DNA from: Merdivicinus sp050943495
Lineage (GTDB): Bacteria; Bacillota; Clostridia; Oscillospirales; Ruminococcaceae
Direction: 5' to 3'
Length of the DNA: 64,000 nt
Assembly (NCBI GenBank): GCA_050943495.1
Contig: JBMNPH010000007.1
Coordinates: 1 to 64,000 of the forward strand
Shown: positions 17,587 to 25,856 of the stretch, piece after piece
Layout of the letters: each line of letters opens with the position of its first letter
How positions within the stretch are numbered: the stretch's first letter is position 1
The notes under the pieces: generated by a model
Database searches by the model: none
The model's input: the letters and a program-made list of their open reading frames with translations, nothing else
What the model was told of the DNA's origin: nothing
Program-made: the position numbers and the translations under genes

Positions 17587-19409
17587 AGGAAGTCAAATCA
17601 CCCAAAAGGCCATTAATTTATTATTACCTCATTGTTATGGGTGTAATCCTGCTGTTCAACATGATTATTACCCCCCTAGTGGTGCAAAGCCAGATTGTAG
17701 AGACAGAGTACAGCACTTTCGTCCAAATGGCTGAGAATAAAGAACTCGGAGAAGTCGAAATTAATGAAACTGAGAATCAAATACTTTTTACGAATAAGGA
17801 TAATACCGTTATCTACGAAGCCGGAATGATACCTGATCAAAATCTCGCCCAACTTTTAAAGGATTCTGGTGCACAATACGGCGGTCAGATCATCAAACAG
17901 ACCAATCCTATCATCAGTTTTCTCTTGAGCTGGGTTCTGCCAATCGCCATCTTTATTCTTCTGGGCCAGTATATGAACAAGAGGCTGATGAATCAGATGG
18001 GCGGCAAAAATGCCATGAGTTTTGGAAAATCCAATGCGAAGGTCTATGTTCCCTCTACCCAGGGCATCCGTTTTTCCGATGTAGCCGGTGAGGACGAAGC
18101 AAAGGAAAACCTGCAGGAAATCGTAGACTATCTACATAACCCGAAAAAATATACCGATGTCGGCGCCTCCATGCCAAAAGGCATTTTGCTGGTAGGACCT
18201 CCCGGTACCGGTAAAACCATGCTGGCCAAGGCAGTTGCTGGTGAAGCCAATGTACCATTCTTCTCCATTTCCGGATCCGAATTTGTGGAAATGTTTGTAG
18301 GTATGGGTGCCTCAAAGGTTCGAGATCTTTTTCAGCAAGCGAAAGAAAAAGCTCCTTGTATCGTTTTCATCGATGAAATCGATGCGATCGGCCAAAAACG
18401 AAATTCCGGACAGTTGGGTGGAAACGACGAACGAGAGCAAACTTTAAATCAGCTGCTCACCGAGATGGACGGCTTTGAAGGCAACACAGGCGTTATCATT
18501 CTGGCAGCCACCAACCGGCCAGAAAGTCTGGATCCCGCTCTGACTCGCCCAGGTCGTTTTGACCGGCGTGTACCTGTGGAACTTCCAGATCTTCAGGGGC
18601 GGGAAGCCATTTTGAAGGTTCATGCAAAAAAAATCAAAATAGCCGACGATGTAGATTTTCATACCATTGCCCGCATGGCCGCCGGAGCATCCGGTGCCGA
18701 ATTGGCCAATATCGTCAATGAAGCTGCTCTTCGCGCCGTGCGCAGCGGCAGAACCACCGTCAATCAAGCGGATTTGGAAGAAAGTATTGAAGTGGTTATC
18801 GCAGGGTACCAAAAGAAAAATGCAGTTCTTTCCGATCAGGAAAAATGGGTGGTTTCCTACCACGAAATTGGTCATGCCCTGGTAGCCGCCAAACAGAGCC
18901 ACTCAGCCCCTGTTCAGAAGATCACGATTATTCCCCGGACTTCTGGTGCTCTGGGATATACCATGCAAGTAGACGCTGGTGAAAAATATCTCCTGACAAA
19001 AGAAGAATTGGAAAACAAGATTGCTACATTTACCGGCGGGCGGGCTGCAGAAGAAGTTGTATTTGGTTCCATCACAACCGGTGCCTCCAATGATATTGAA
19101 CAAGCCACAAAATTAGCCCGTGCCATGATCGCACGGTACGGTATGTGTGAAGATTTCGATATGGTGGCCATGGAGACGGTACAAAACCAGTATCTTGGCG
19201 GGGATACCTCTCTTGTCTGTTCCCCGGATATGCAGAAGGAGATAGATCATAAAGTCGTGGAATTGGTAAAAGCGCAGCATGAAAAAGCAAAGAGTATCAT
19301 TAAAGATAATCGCTTAAAACTGGACGAACTCGCCAAATTCCTCTACGAAAAGGAAACCATCACAGGTGAAGAATTTATGGAAATCCTGGAAGGAGGAAAA
19401 CAACTATGA
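17583..19409 (+). CDS. ftsH: ATP-dependent zinc metalloprotease FtsH
   Basis: This 608-residue protein is a membrane-anchored AAA+ protease that extracts and degrades membrane and soluble proteins. It has two N-terminal membrane segments (about residues 11-35 and 107-132) flanking a small extracytoplasmic domain. The AAA module carries Walker A GPPGTGKT (Lys211), Walker B IVFIDEIDAIG and the second region of homology ATNRPESLDPALTRPGRFDRR. The M41 protease has the zinc motif HEIGH at residues 427-431. The start at 17583 overlaps the preceding stop. It is not in the usual tilS-hpt-ftsH context, so it may be an accessory copy. It is followed by an HdeD-like gene, again with an ATGA overlap. Confidence 0.96.
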   Translation: MKEVKSPKRPLIYYYLIVMGVILLFNMIITPLVVQSQIVETEYSTFVQMAENKELGEVEINETENQILFTNKDNTVIYEAGMIPDQNLAQLLKDSGAQYGGQIIKQTNPIISFLLSWVLPIAIFILLGQYMNKRLMNQMGGKNAMSFGKSNAKVYVPSTQGIRFSDVAGEDEAKENLQEIVDYLHNPKKYTDVGASMPKGILLVGPPGTGKTMLAKAVAGEANVPFFSISGSEFVEMFVGMGASKVRDLFQQAKEKAPCIVFIDEIDAIGQKRNSGQLGGNDEREQTLNQLLTEMDGFEGNTGVIILAATNRPESLDPALTRPGRFDRRVPVELPDLQGREAILKVHAKKIKIADDVDFHTIARMAAGASGAELANIVNEAALRAVRSGRTTVNQADLEESIEVVIAGYQKKNAVLSDQEKWVVSYHEIGHALVAAKQSHSAPVQKITIIPRTSGALGYTMQVDAGEKYLLTKEELENKIATFTGGRAAEEVVFGSITTGASNDIEQATKLARAMIARYGMCEDFDMVAMETVQNQYLGGDTSLVCSPDMQKEIDHKVVELVKAQHEKAKSIIKDNRLKLDELAKFLYEKETITGEEFMEILEGGKQL

Positions 19410-19942
19410 ACAAACGATCCAATTTTGGCTGGCTCGAACTGATAACTGGTATCTTTATGATTGCGCTGGGAATTTTAGTATTTGTTGTTCCGAATGCGAT
19501 TATGACAAGTATGGTCATCTTTTTCGGCATTGCCGCCATCATTATGGGAGTGACTGACATCATCTTATTTATTCGAGTAGAACGCTATACTGGTTTCGGA
19601 CCAATTCTATCGCTCATTACCGGAATTGTCAGTGTCATGTCTGGTGTAGCTCTGCTGATCTATCCGAGACTAGGTGCTATCATTCTGACAATTTTATTCC
19701 CTATTTGGTTCATCGCCCATTGTATCTCAAGACTGATGCAGGTACATCACATTCGTTTGATAGCAGGCGACAGTATGTATGTATTCACTCTGATAGTCAA
19801 CATCATTGGCATCATCTTAGGATTTATGATGCTATTAAGTCCCCTGTTTACTTTATCGGCTATTCGGTGTTTTGCCGGCTGTTATCTAATTCTTTTAGGA
19901 GTAGAAGGTATTTTGATCGCGGTCAGTCGTATGGGAAAGTAA
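19406..19942 (+). CDS. HdeD/DUF308-family membrane protein
   Basis: This 178-residue protein consists of six membrane segments in three pairs (FGWLELITGIFMIALGILVFVVP and similar), the repeat pattern of the HdeD/DUF308 family. HdeD of enterobacteria is linked to acid resistance, but the biochemical role is not known. Its start overlaps the ftsH stop as ATGA, which couples their translation and makes a functional link with the protease likely (assembly factor, substrate or regulator). No clear terminator follows within the next 250 bases. Confidence 0.88.
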   Translation: MNKRSNFGWLELITGIFMIALGILVFVVPNAIMTSMVIFFGIAAIIMGVTDIILFIRVERYTGFGPILSLITGIVSVMSGVALLIYPRLGAIILTILFPIWFIAHCISRLMQVHHIRLIAGDSMYVFTLIVNIIGIILGFMMLLSPLFTLSAIRCFAGCYLILLGVEGILIAVSRMGK

Positions 19943-20122
19943 ATATTGAGATAGCTAATGTGACTGATAGGAATAAAGCAGTAGACTTCACTTTTTCATA
20001 AAAGGTATTGATTGATGATGCAACACATTACTCAAAGTCTGGTATAAGCATTAGCTTTTCGGATCCGCAAATAACTAATCGCAACCCGCATTTAATCATC
20101 CATACAAAATATTCTCCTGATA

Positions 20123-20153
20123 GCATATTTTCAAACCGTCTGCAAACAATACA
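20123..20153 (+). promoter_or_regulatory. Possible sigma-G-type promoter for spoVT
   Basis: GCATA (20123-20127) followed after about 18-19 bases by CAATACA resembles the forespore sigma-G consensus (GHATR and CATNHTA), which drives spoVT in Bacillus. The -10 match is imperfect, so this is a weak call. The rest of the gap 19943-20200 shows no gene. Confidence 0.3.
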
Positions 20154-20200
20154 AATACAAAATTTTCCGATAATGGAATTTGTTTGCAGGAGGAATTAAT

Positions 20201-20737
20201 ATGAAAGCCACAGGTATTGTGAGAAGAATTGATGATTTGGGACGGGTTGTAATTCCCAAAGAAATTCGCCGTACCATGAGAATTCGGGAAGGCGACCCTC
20301 TAGAAATATACACAAATAATGAAGGAGAGGTTATCTTTAAAAAATATTCGCCGATAGGAGAAATGACCGGATTTGCCGGACAATATGCAGAAATTTTAAA
20401 TAAAATGTGTGAAGCACCTGCCGTAATCTGTGACAGAGATCATGTAATTGCAGCAGCAGGTGTCCCGAAAAAAGAATATTTGGAACGTCGTGTAACCACA
20501 TCGTTGGAGGAAGCTATTGCAGAACGGAAATGTATCCGATGTACAGAATCCCAAAATCTCCAGCCCATTGAAGGAATTGATCGAAAAGTCATGATTTGTT
20601 GTCCTGTAATCTGCAGCGGAGATATTATTGGCAGTGTTCTGTTATTTGCTCAAACTCCCAATCAGGTTCCTACGGATATTCAGTTCAAATTAACACAGGC
20701 AACTGCCGCATTCCTTAGCCGTCATCTGGAAGACTGA
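20201..20737 (+). CDS. spoVT: Stage V sporulation transcription factor SpoVT
   Basis: The 178-residue length equals that of Bacillus SpoVT. The first 50 residues are an AbrB-like swapped-hairpin DNA-binding domain (MKATGIVRRIDDLGRVVIPKEIRRTMRIREGDPLEIY). The remainder is the GAF-like C-terminal domain (APAVICDRDHVIAAAGVPKKEYLERRV; VMICCPVICSGDIIGSVLLFA). It adjusts sigma-G-dependent genes in the forespore and is good evidence that the organism sporulates. The ATG at 20201 follows AGGAGGAATTAAT; the frame upstream of it has no ribosome site. It is a single-gene unit closed by the terminator at 20845. Confidence 0.95.
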   Translation: MKATGIVRRIDDLGRVVIPKEIRRTMRIREGDPLEIYTNNEGEVIFKKYSPIGEMTGFAGQYAEILNKMCEAPAVICDRDHVIAAAGVPKKEYLERRVTTSLEEAIAERKCIRCTESQNLQPIEGIDRKVMICCPVICSGDIIGSVLLFAQTPNQVPTDIQFKLTQATAAFLSRHLED

Positions 20738-20844
20738 TTTAAAGCCACCGATGACACTGGGATTAAACGGTTTCTATCTCTTATTCCTGCCTCCTAATGA
20801 AGAGGCTGAATTGGTTTATCAGTCATATTTATCTCATTGTTTTA

Positions 20845-20867
20845 CCCCCCTGTTCGGGGGTTTTTTT
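20845..20867 (+). terminator. Intrinsic terminator after spoVT
   Basis: CCCCC and GGGGG arms around TGTTC (within 20845-20860) are followed by seven T residues (20861-20867), a textbook terminator. Confidence 0.92.
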
Positions 20868-20941
20868 ATGCCTTATTTTCCCCTTGCTACCTATAAACAT
20901 GTTAATGTAGTCTCCTAAACTCAGCTGATCCTTTATATAAT

Positions 20942-20973
20942 AAGAAAATCGCCCTATAAAAAGGCGATTTCTT
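20942..20973 (-). terminator. Intrinsic terminator of the AraC-type sensor gene
   Basis: AAGAAATCGCC-type arms at 20942-20953 and 20963-20973 form a stem with a loop of about nine bases. On the minus strand it stands just after the stop of the sensor-regulator gene and ends in a T-rich tract. Confidence 0.85.
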
Positions 20974-20980
20974 TATAAAA

Positions 20981-23287
20981 TTATTCTGAAATATGATGAT
21001 TGCGGCGATAATGATAAGGAGTTATCCCATATTTACGGGAAAATTGCTGTATAAAATAGGTGGAAGTATGATAGCCAACCTGCTGCGCAATTTCTTGAAT
21101 ATTCTGATTGGTCTGAAGCAAAAGCTGTTCTGCTTTCTCCAACCGACACGTATTAACATACGCTGTAAAATTTACACCGGTTTCATCCTTGAATATCTTA
21201 CTGAAATATCGTGGGCTAATATGAATCATGTCTGCAATCAAATCCAGGGAAAGCTCATCGGCAAGGTGTTCCCGAATATAGGAACATACATATCCGATTA
21301 AATCTGCATTCCGATTGGTTCCGACGGATTGTTCCTCGGTAAGGCGTGGTATCCACCGGAGAACTTCTTCCCGAAATACATCGATATCCGGTGCAGAAAT
21401 TACACATTCCGCATATTCCTGTTTCTCCTGCTTGGAAAGAGTGGGATACCTTTCTCGAATCGCCAGTGTTAAGCTATGCAGAAATAGTGTGAGCGCCTCC
21501 TGACAAACTGCATCACAGTAACTCCCTTCCTGCAGTAGTCGACAAAATTCATACAAACTCTCCTCGCATTGCTTTCGATTTCCGGAATGCAGCGATTCTT
21601 CCCATTTCTGAAGTGCTTCGGATGGAAATGAATCCGTATTTTGTTCCCGTTTCGCAATCTTATTGCCATCCAGAATATAGCAGGTCGGATTATACCAGTA
21701 ATACCGGACAGCAGATGAAGCATGATGATAAGACTCCGACAAGCCATATACATTTTCTACCCATTCTCCTGCACTTATAACAGGACGAAGCAAAAAGTTG
21801 GAAGAGGTGTATTGATAAAGCCGCTGCAAAATACTGTCCAATTCGCATTCCTTATCAAAGCGACTTGCTGCAACCACTTCCACGCTCATTGTCTCTCCTT
21901 CAATCCCAAACAAAAGTAGTTCATCATCTTGAATACGGTCCAACTCACACAGAATCCCATACAAAATATACTGTTGGTTTTCCGGAGTAATGCGGCTATA
22001 ATCCTTTTTCGGAAAAGTAATCACAATAGAGCAGTATCCACACAAGGAAGGATCAAATTGAAACATTCTGGCCCGTTCTTCCACTAAATCCCGACTGATT
22101 GCCGGATTATGGAGAAGTTCCCAGAAGTAATGATGGCGTACAATCGGATAATTCGCTTCCAGCGCTGTCTGTAAATCTCCCACCCGGCTGGATAATTGGG
22201 TTACGACCCCGTTAATTACATCATATTCGTCCACATCCTGCATTTCCCGCATGGCTGCTGAAGTACGCATTTTGTTGATCAAAACCTGCAGTGGACTATA
22301 CACCCGATAGGCAATTAAATAGCAAAGCGCCGTACCAAACAAAACCAATGCAGCGCAAATTCCCAGCAAAATCAAGCGGATTTTACTGGCTTCCTGGTAA
22401 AAATCCCCCAACGGGATTCGATGTATCAATGTCCAATCCGTTCCCGGAATACGGGAAAACGAAAGGTTATATTCCTTTCCACCAAAATGAGTTGGAAAAC
22501 TCCCATAGGACTCCTGGGATGCGGCAATATCCTGATAAGGTGAATCTTCCAGAATGGTACCCTTCATAGCAGGGTCAGAAGACAAAATGACATATTGATC
22601 CCCATCCGTCAGATAAACATCCACGCCTTGCTGAACCATTGTTTCCCCCAAAACTTCTGAAATCGTTTCATCATTCAGGGTCAACGCGATTACTCCTTCA
22701 CAATTCTCCAGTGATGTTGTCAACGGATAGGTCCGGCAAAAAAACAACTCTCCATCTTGCGTATAACTTTTCAACTCGGGTGTGGAAAAAATAGAGCGGC
22801 CAATTCCGTTTTGCTTTAAATAGGAAATCCACGAAAAATCTTCCGGCAGAAAGGAACCCCGCTCATCCAAATACAGCAATCCGCTGAGAGAAGAAAGGAT
22901 CAAATTATCCTCGGGATAATATACATCAATCCGTTTGACTGATTGATTATAGCGGGCTACAAATTCCCTCAAATACGCACAGGTATTCACCATTTGAACA
23001 GCAGAATGTTCCCCTTCCTGATCAAACGAATAGAGATTTTCATTGTGATTGGTATATTGTTGATAGAGTTCCATCATCATTCGTGCTGACGGCTCAATCA
23101 CCTCGGAAGAGATAATCTCGGTTGTACGTAGCAGCATTCTCCTGTGGACAATCTCTACTTCATCCGTATAGGCATCCATATAAAAAGCCTGTGCGATACC
23201 CGCTGTCGCAAAAACAGTAACACAAACCAAGAGAGAATAGGTAATAAATAACTTACGAAAGACTGTTGCCCTTTTTGGTTTCAGCAC
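20981..23287 (-). CDS. Membrane-bound AraC-type sensor-regulator
   Basis: This 768-residue one-component regulator joins a sensor and a DNA-binding domain in one chain. A membrane segment near residues 12-35 (FRKLFITYSLLVCVTVFATAG) and a second at about 295-320 enclose an extracellular Cache-like domain. A long cytoplasmic linker follows, then a C-terminal AraC helix-turn-helix pair (SLDLIADMIHISPRYFSKIFKDETGVNFTAYVNTCRLEKAEQLLLQTNQNIQEIAQQVGYHTSTYFIQQFSRKYG). I start it at the GTG at 23287, which has GGAGAGGAGACGAGG before it; an ATG 41 codons upstream would run through the promoter zone. It is divergent from the GH95-type gene and probably controls it in response to an extracellular sugar. 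Confidence 0.9.
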   Translation of the reverse strand: MLKPKRATVFRKLFITYSLLVCVTVFATAGIAQAFYMDAYTDEVEIVHRRMLLRTTEIISSEVIEPSARMMMELYQQYTNHNENLYSFDQEGEHSAVQMVNTCAYLREFVARYNQSVKRIDVYYPEDNLILSSLSGLLYLDERGSFLPEDFSWISYLKQNGIGRSIFSTPELKSYTQDGELFFCRTYPLTTSLENCEGVIALTLNDETISEVLGETMVQQGVDVYLTDGDQYVILSSDPAMKGTILEDSPYQDIAASQESYGSFPTHFGGKEYNLSFSRIPGTDWTLIHRIPLGDFYQEASKIRLILLGICAALVLFGTALCYLIAYRVYSPLQVLINKMRTSAAMREMQDVDEYDVINGVVTQLSSRVGDLQTALEANYPIVRHHYFWELLHNPAISRDLVEERARMFQFDPSLCGYCSIVITFPKKDYSRITPENQQYILYGILCELDRIQDDELLLFGIEGETMSVEVVAASRFDKECELDSILQRLYQYTSSNFLLRPVISAGEWVENVYGLSESYHHASSAVRYYWYNPTCYILDGNKIAKREQNTDSFPSEALQKWEESLHSGNRKQCEESLYEFCRLLQEGSYCDAVCQEALTLFLHSLTLAIRERYPTLSKQEKQEYAECVISAPDIDVFREEVLRWIPRLTEEQSVGTNRNADLIGYVCSYIREHLADELSLDLIADMIHISPRYFSKIFKDETGVNFTAYVNTCRLEKAEQLLLQTNQNIQEIAQQVGYHTSTYFIQQFSRKYGITPYHYRRNHHISE

Positions 23288-23422
23288 CGATCCTCGTCTC
23301 CTCTCCGCCAAATTTAAGATTATTATTGCATAAATAATAAATTCTGTCAATGCAATCACATTTTTTCGATTTCCGCCATCTAAAATTGGAGGAAAAATTA
23401 ATAGAATCATGAAATATTATAA

Positions 23423-23451
23423 TTGCAAGAACGCAGACAATTTCGTATAAT
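23423..23451 (+). promoter_or_regulatory. Promoter of the GH95-type gene
   Basis: TTGCAA (23423-23428), 17 bases and TATAAT (23446-23451) form a near-consensus sigma-A promoter 35 bases before the start codon, in the intergenic region shared with the divergent regulator. Confidence 0.75.
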
Positions 23452-23486
23452 ATAAAGAGATTCACAAGTATAAGGAGGCTGATGAT

Positions 23487-25727
23487 ATGGAAAGAACCTC
23501 ATCAATTAATTGGAAAGAATTTCTTTCCCGTCAGGATCCAGTGTGGGAGGAGCTGCCAACCGCATGGGATGAAGGCATTTTTCTAGGAAATGGAATGACC
23601 GGTGCCCTGATTTTCTGGGATACCGAAAAACATATGCTGCGCTTAGAGTTGTGTCGAAGCGATATTACTGATCGCCGAGATCCGAATGAAATGCCGGTTG
23701 CATTCTCGCGGGCGCGTCTGAAAATCGGATATTTCTCATTAAAACCACCCACTGTCGTTACTGGCGGCAATATGCGTCTGGATCTTTATCATGCTCGTGG
23801 AGAAGGGGTTCTGCACACACAGGAAGGTGATCTTCGTTTCTGGTGCATTGTTCCACGCGGAGAAGACGCAATCATTTTTCATTGGGAAGAAGATACCATT
23901 CAAAAATGCGAATGGAAATTTACTCCGCATCCTGCCATCAGCCCGCGGCAGGAGTGGGGAATTGTCCACAATGAACCCAAAAGAATGTGGAATCCTTATC
24001 CAGAGAATCCGGCACCGGAAATTCGGGAGGAAAATGACATTACAATCTGTACGCAGCCGCTGCTGAATGGCGATTCCTATGTTACTGCATGGAAAAACAG
24101 CGGCAACGAATGTGTCATCTCCATTACAAACAGTTTTTCGGGCAGTAATCCGCAAACTGAAAGCCTCCAAATCATTACACGCTGTACGGCGGAACGTGAA
24201 AAAGTCCTCTCCCAGCATGAAAAATGGTGGGAATCCTTCTATCAAAAGAGTTTTATCAGCCTGCCGGATCCGCAATTCGAAAATTTTTACTGGATTCAAC
24301 TCTATAAATTTGCGAGTGCTTCTCGCAAAAATGGCATCGTTATTGACAATCAAGGACCCTGGCTCTGGGATACCGCATGGCCGTACAGTACCTGGAATTT
24401 GAATGTCCAACTCACTTATTGGCTCTGCTGCGCTTCCGGTCATACCGACCTCGGAATGCCGCTGATTCAGGATTTACATAAAAATCTGGACAATCTGATC
24501 GCTGCTGTCCCTGAAAAATACCGGAATGATTCTGCTGCTATCGGAACAGCGGCCTCTCCGGAATGCTTCAGTGAGGTTGGCGACCCGCTGGAATGCGGCG
24601 GACATGCAGAAATTGCTAATCTGGTCTGGGCTTTGCATAATTGCTGGCTGCTCTACCGGTACAGCATGGATTCCACTATTGCGGAACGGATGTATCCGAT
24701 TCTCATGCGCGCCGTGACATTCCTTACCCACTTCCTGACAGAGGACGAAAATGGAGTCCTCCATTTTGCACCCAGTGCTTCTCCAGAATATCCAAACGGT
24801 GTTCCAGCTGACTGCAACTACACGCTTGCACTCTTCCGCTGGGGAGTCTCTGCTCTGCAAGAATTGGAAAAAATTCTCCGTACTTCCAGCGAGCAAACTG
24901 TTCGTTACCGTGCAATGGTGGATCGTCTCTGCGATTATCCCGGCGACTGTGAACAGGGATTTTACATCGGCAAAGATATGCCCTATCAGGAATCTCACCG
25001 GCACTATTCGCACCTTCTGATGATTTATCCACTGAAATTACTGGATCTCTCGGTTCCGGAAAATCGGGAGATGGCAGAACGTTCTCTTCTCCACTGGCAG
25101 AGCATGCCGGAAAAACTCCGAGGATATTCCTGCACCGGTGCGGCATCCATCTCTGCCATGCTCGGCAACGGAAATGAAGCTCTTCGCTATCTGACCGGTC
25201 TCTGGGAAGAATTTCTCCGCCCCAATACCCTATATAAAGAATCCGGCCCTGTTATCGAAACGCCCCTTTCTGCCGCACAATCCATTCTGGATATGCTGAT
25301 TCAAAGCATCCCGCAGGAAATCAAAGTTTTTCCAGCCGTACCGGATGCCTGGCAGGACTGTTGTTTTGATCACCTGTTGGCAGATGGAAATATTTCCGTC
25401 AGTGCAGTCCGCCGGAACGGAAATACCATTCGAGTATCCCTTTCTTCTCCGATTTCCCAGTCTTTGACTCTGTATGCTGTATTCGGGGAGAAATTTTGTG
25501 TCAGCTGTCCAGAGGGATCTTCTGTGGTTCGGCTTTCTGAGAATACCTTTGCGGTATCCCTTGCAGCCGGACAAGAGATTTCCATCTGTGCGGCAGATAT
25601 TCCAGAAAAAGACATGGAAATCGAGCCCTGTCAATATACGGGCGGTAAGAGTGGAAATTGTTACGGAATCAATTCCGCCTCCCATGAGATTATGAATTTT
25701 ACCCGCACAGATTTTGACCTGTTATAA
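23487..25727 (+). CDS. Glycoside hydrolase, GH95-like (alpha-L-fucosidase / alpha-L-galactosidase type)
   Basis: The 746-residue protein has the GH95 layout: an N-terminal beta domain opening with WEELPTAWDEGIFLGNGMTGALIFWDT, a helical linker, an (alpha/alpha)6 barrel from about residue 255, and a C-terminal beta domain. In the barrel, TWNLNVQLTYW places two asparagines (about residues 304 and 306) where GH95 enzymes have the Asn pair that acts with an Asp as base, and ASPEYPNG matches the conserved SPE turn. There is no signal peptide, so it works on imported oligosaccharides. GH95 members cleave terminal alpha-L-fucose, alpha-L-galactose or beta-L-arabinopyranose; which applies here is not readable. 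It has the ribosome site AAGGAGG, is a single-gene unit and has its own terminator. Confidence 0.83.
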   Translation: MERTSSINWKEFLSRQDPVWEELPTAWDEGIFLGNGMTGALIFWDTEKHMLRLELCRSDITDRRDPNEMPVAFSRARLKIGYFSLKPPTVVTGGNMRLDLYHARGEGVLHTQEGDLRFWCIVPRGEDAIIFHWEEDTIQKCEWKFTPHPAISPRQEWGIVHNEPKRMWNPYPENPAPEIREENDITICTQPLLNGDSYVTAWKNSGNECVISITNSFSGSNPQTESLQIITRCTAEREKVLSQHEKWWESFYQKSFISLPDPQFENFYWIQLYKFASASRKNGIVIDNQGPWLWDTAWPYSTWNLNVQLTYWLCCASGHTDLGMPLIQDLHKNLDNLIAAVPEKYRNDSAAIGTAASPECFSEVGDPLECGGHAEIANLVWALHNCWLLYRYSMDSTIAERMYPILMRAVTFLTHFLTEDENGVLHFAPSASPEYPNGVPADCNYTLALFRWGVSALQELEKILRTSSEQTVRYRAMVDRLCDYPGDCEQGFYIGKDMPYQESHRHYSHLLMIYPLKLLDLSVPENREMAERSLLHWQSMPEKLRGYSCTGAASISAMLGNGNEALRYLTGLWEEFLRPNTLYKESGPVIETPLSAAQSILDMLIQSIPQEIKVFPAVPDAWQDCCFDHLLADGNISVSAVRRNGNTIRVSLSSPISQSLTLYAVFGEKFCVSCPEGSSVVRLSENTFAVSLAAGQEISICAADIPEKDMEIEPCQYTGGKSGNCYGINSASHEIMNFTRTDFDLL

Positions 25728-25750
25728 GAGAATCGTTTTGTAAAATTTCG

Positions 25751-25779
25751 GCCGGACGCACAAAACGTCCGGCTTTTTT
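25751..25779 (+). terminator. Intrinsic terminator after the GH95-type gene
   Basis: GCCGGAC (25751-25757) and GTCCGGC (25767-25773) form a seven-base stem with a 9-base loop, followed by TTTTTT. Confidence 0.93.
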
Positions 25780-25788
25780 ATTTTTTGC

Positions 25789-25850
25789 TTGCAAAATTTT
25801 CAAAAATGTGTATAATAGTTTTGCCAACTATAACGTTAAAGTTTACGTAA
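25789..25850 (+). promoter_or_regulatory. Promoter and candidate operator of the MerR-kinase gene
   Basis: TTGCAA (25789-25794), a 16-base spacer and TATAAT (25811-25816) give a strong promoter. Just downstream lies the symmetric core TAAAGTTTA within ACGTTAAAGTTTACGT (about 25832-25849), a plausible binding site for the MerR domain encoded next. The promoter is strong and the site is downstream of it, which would favour autorepression over classical MerR spacer distortion (inference). Confidence 0.55.
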
Positions 25851-25856
25851 AGGTTT

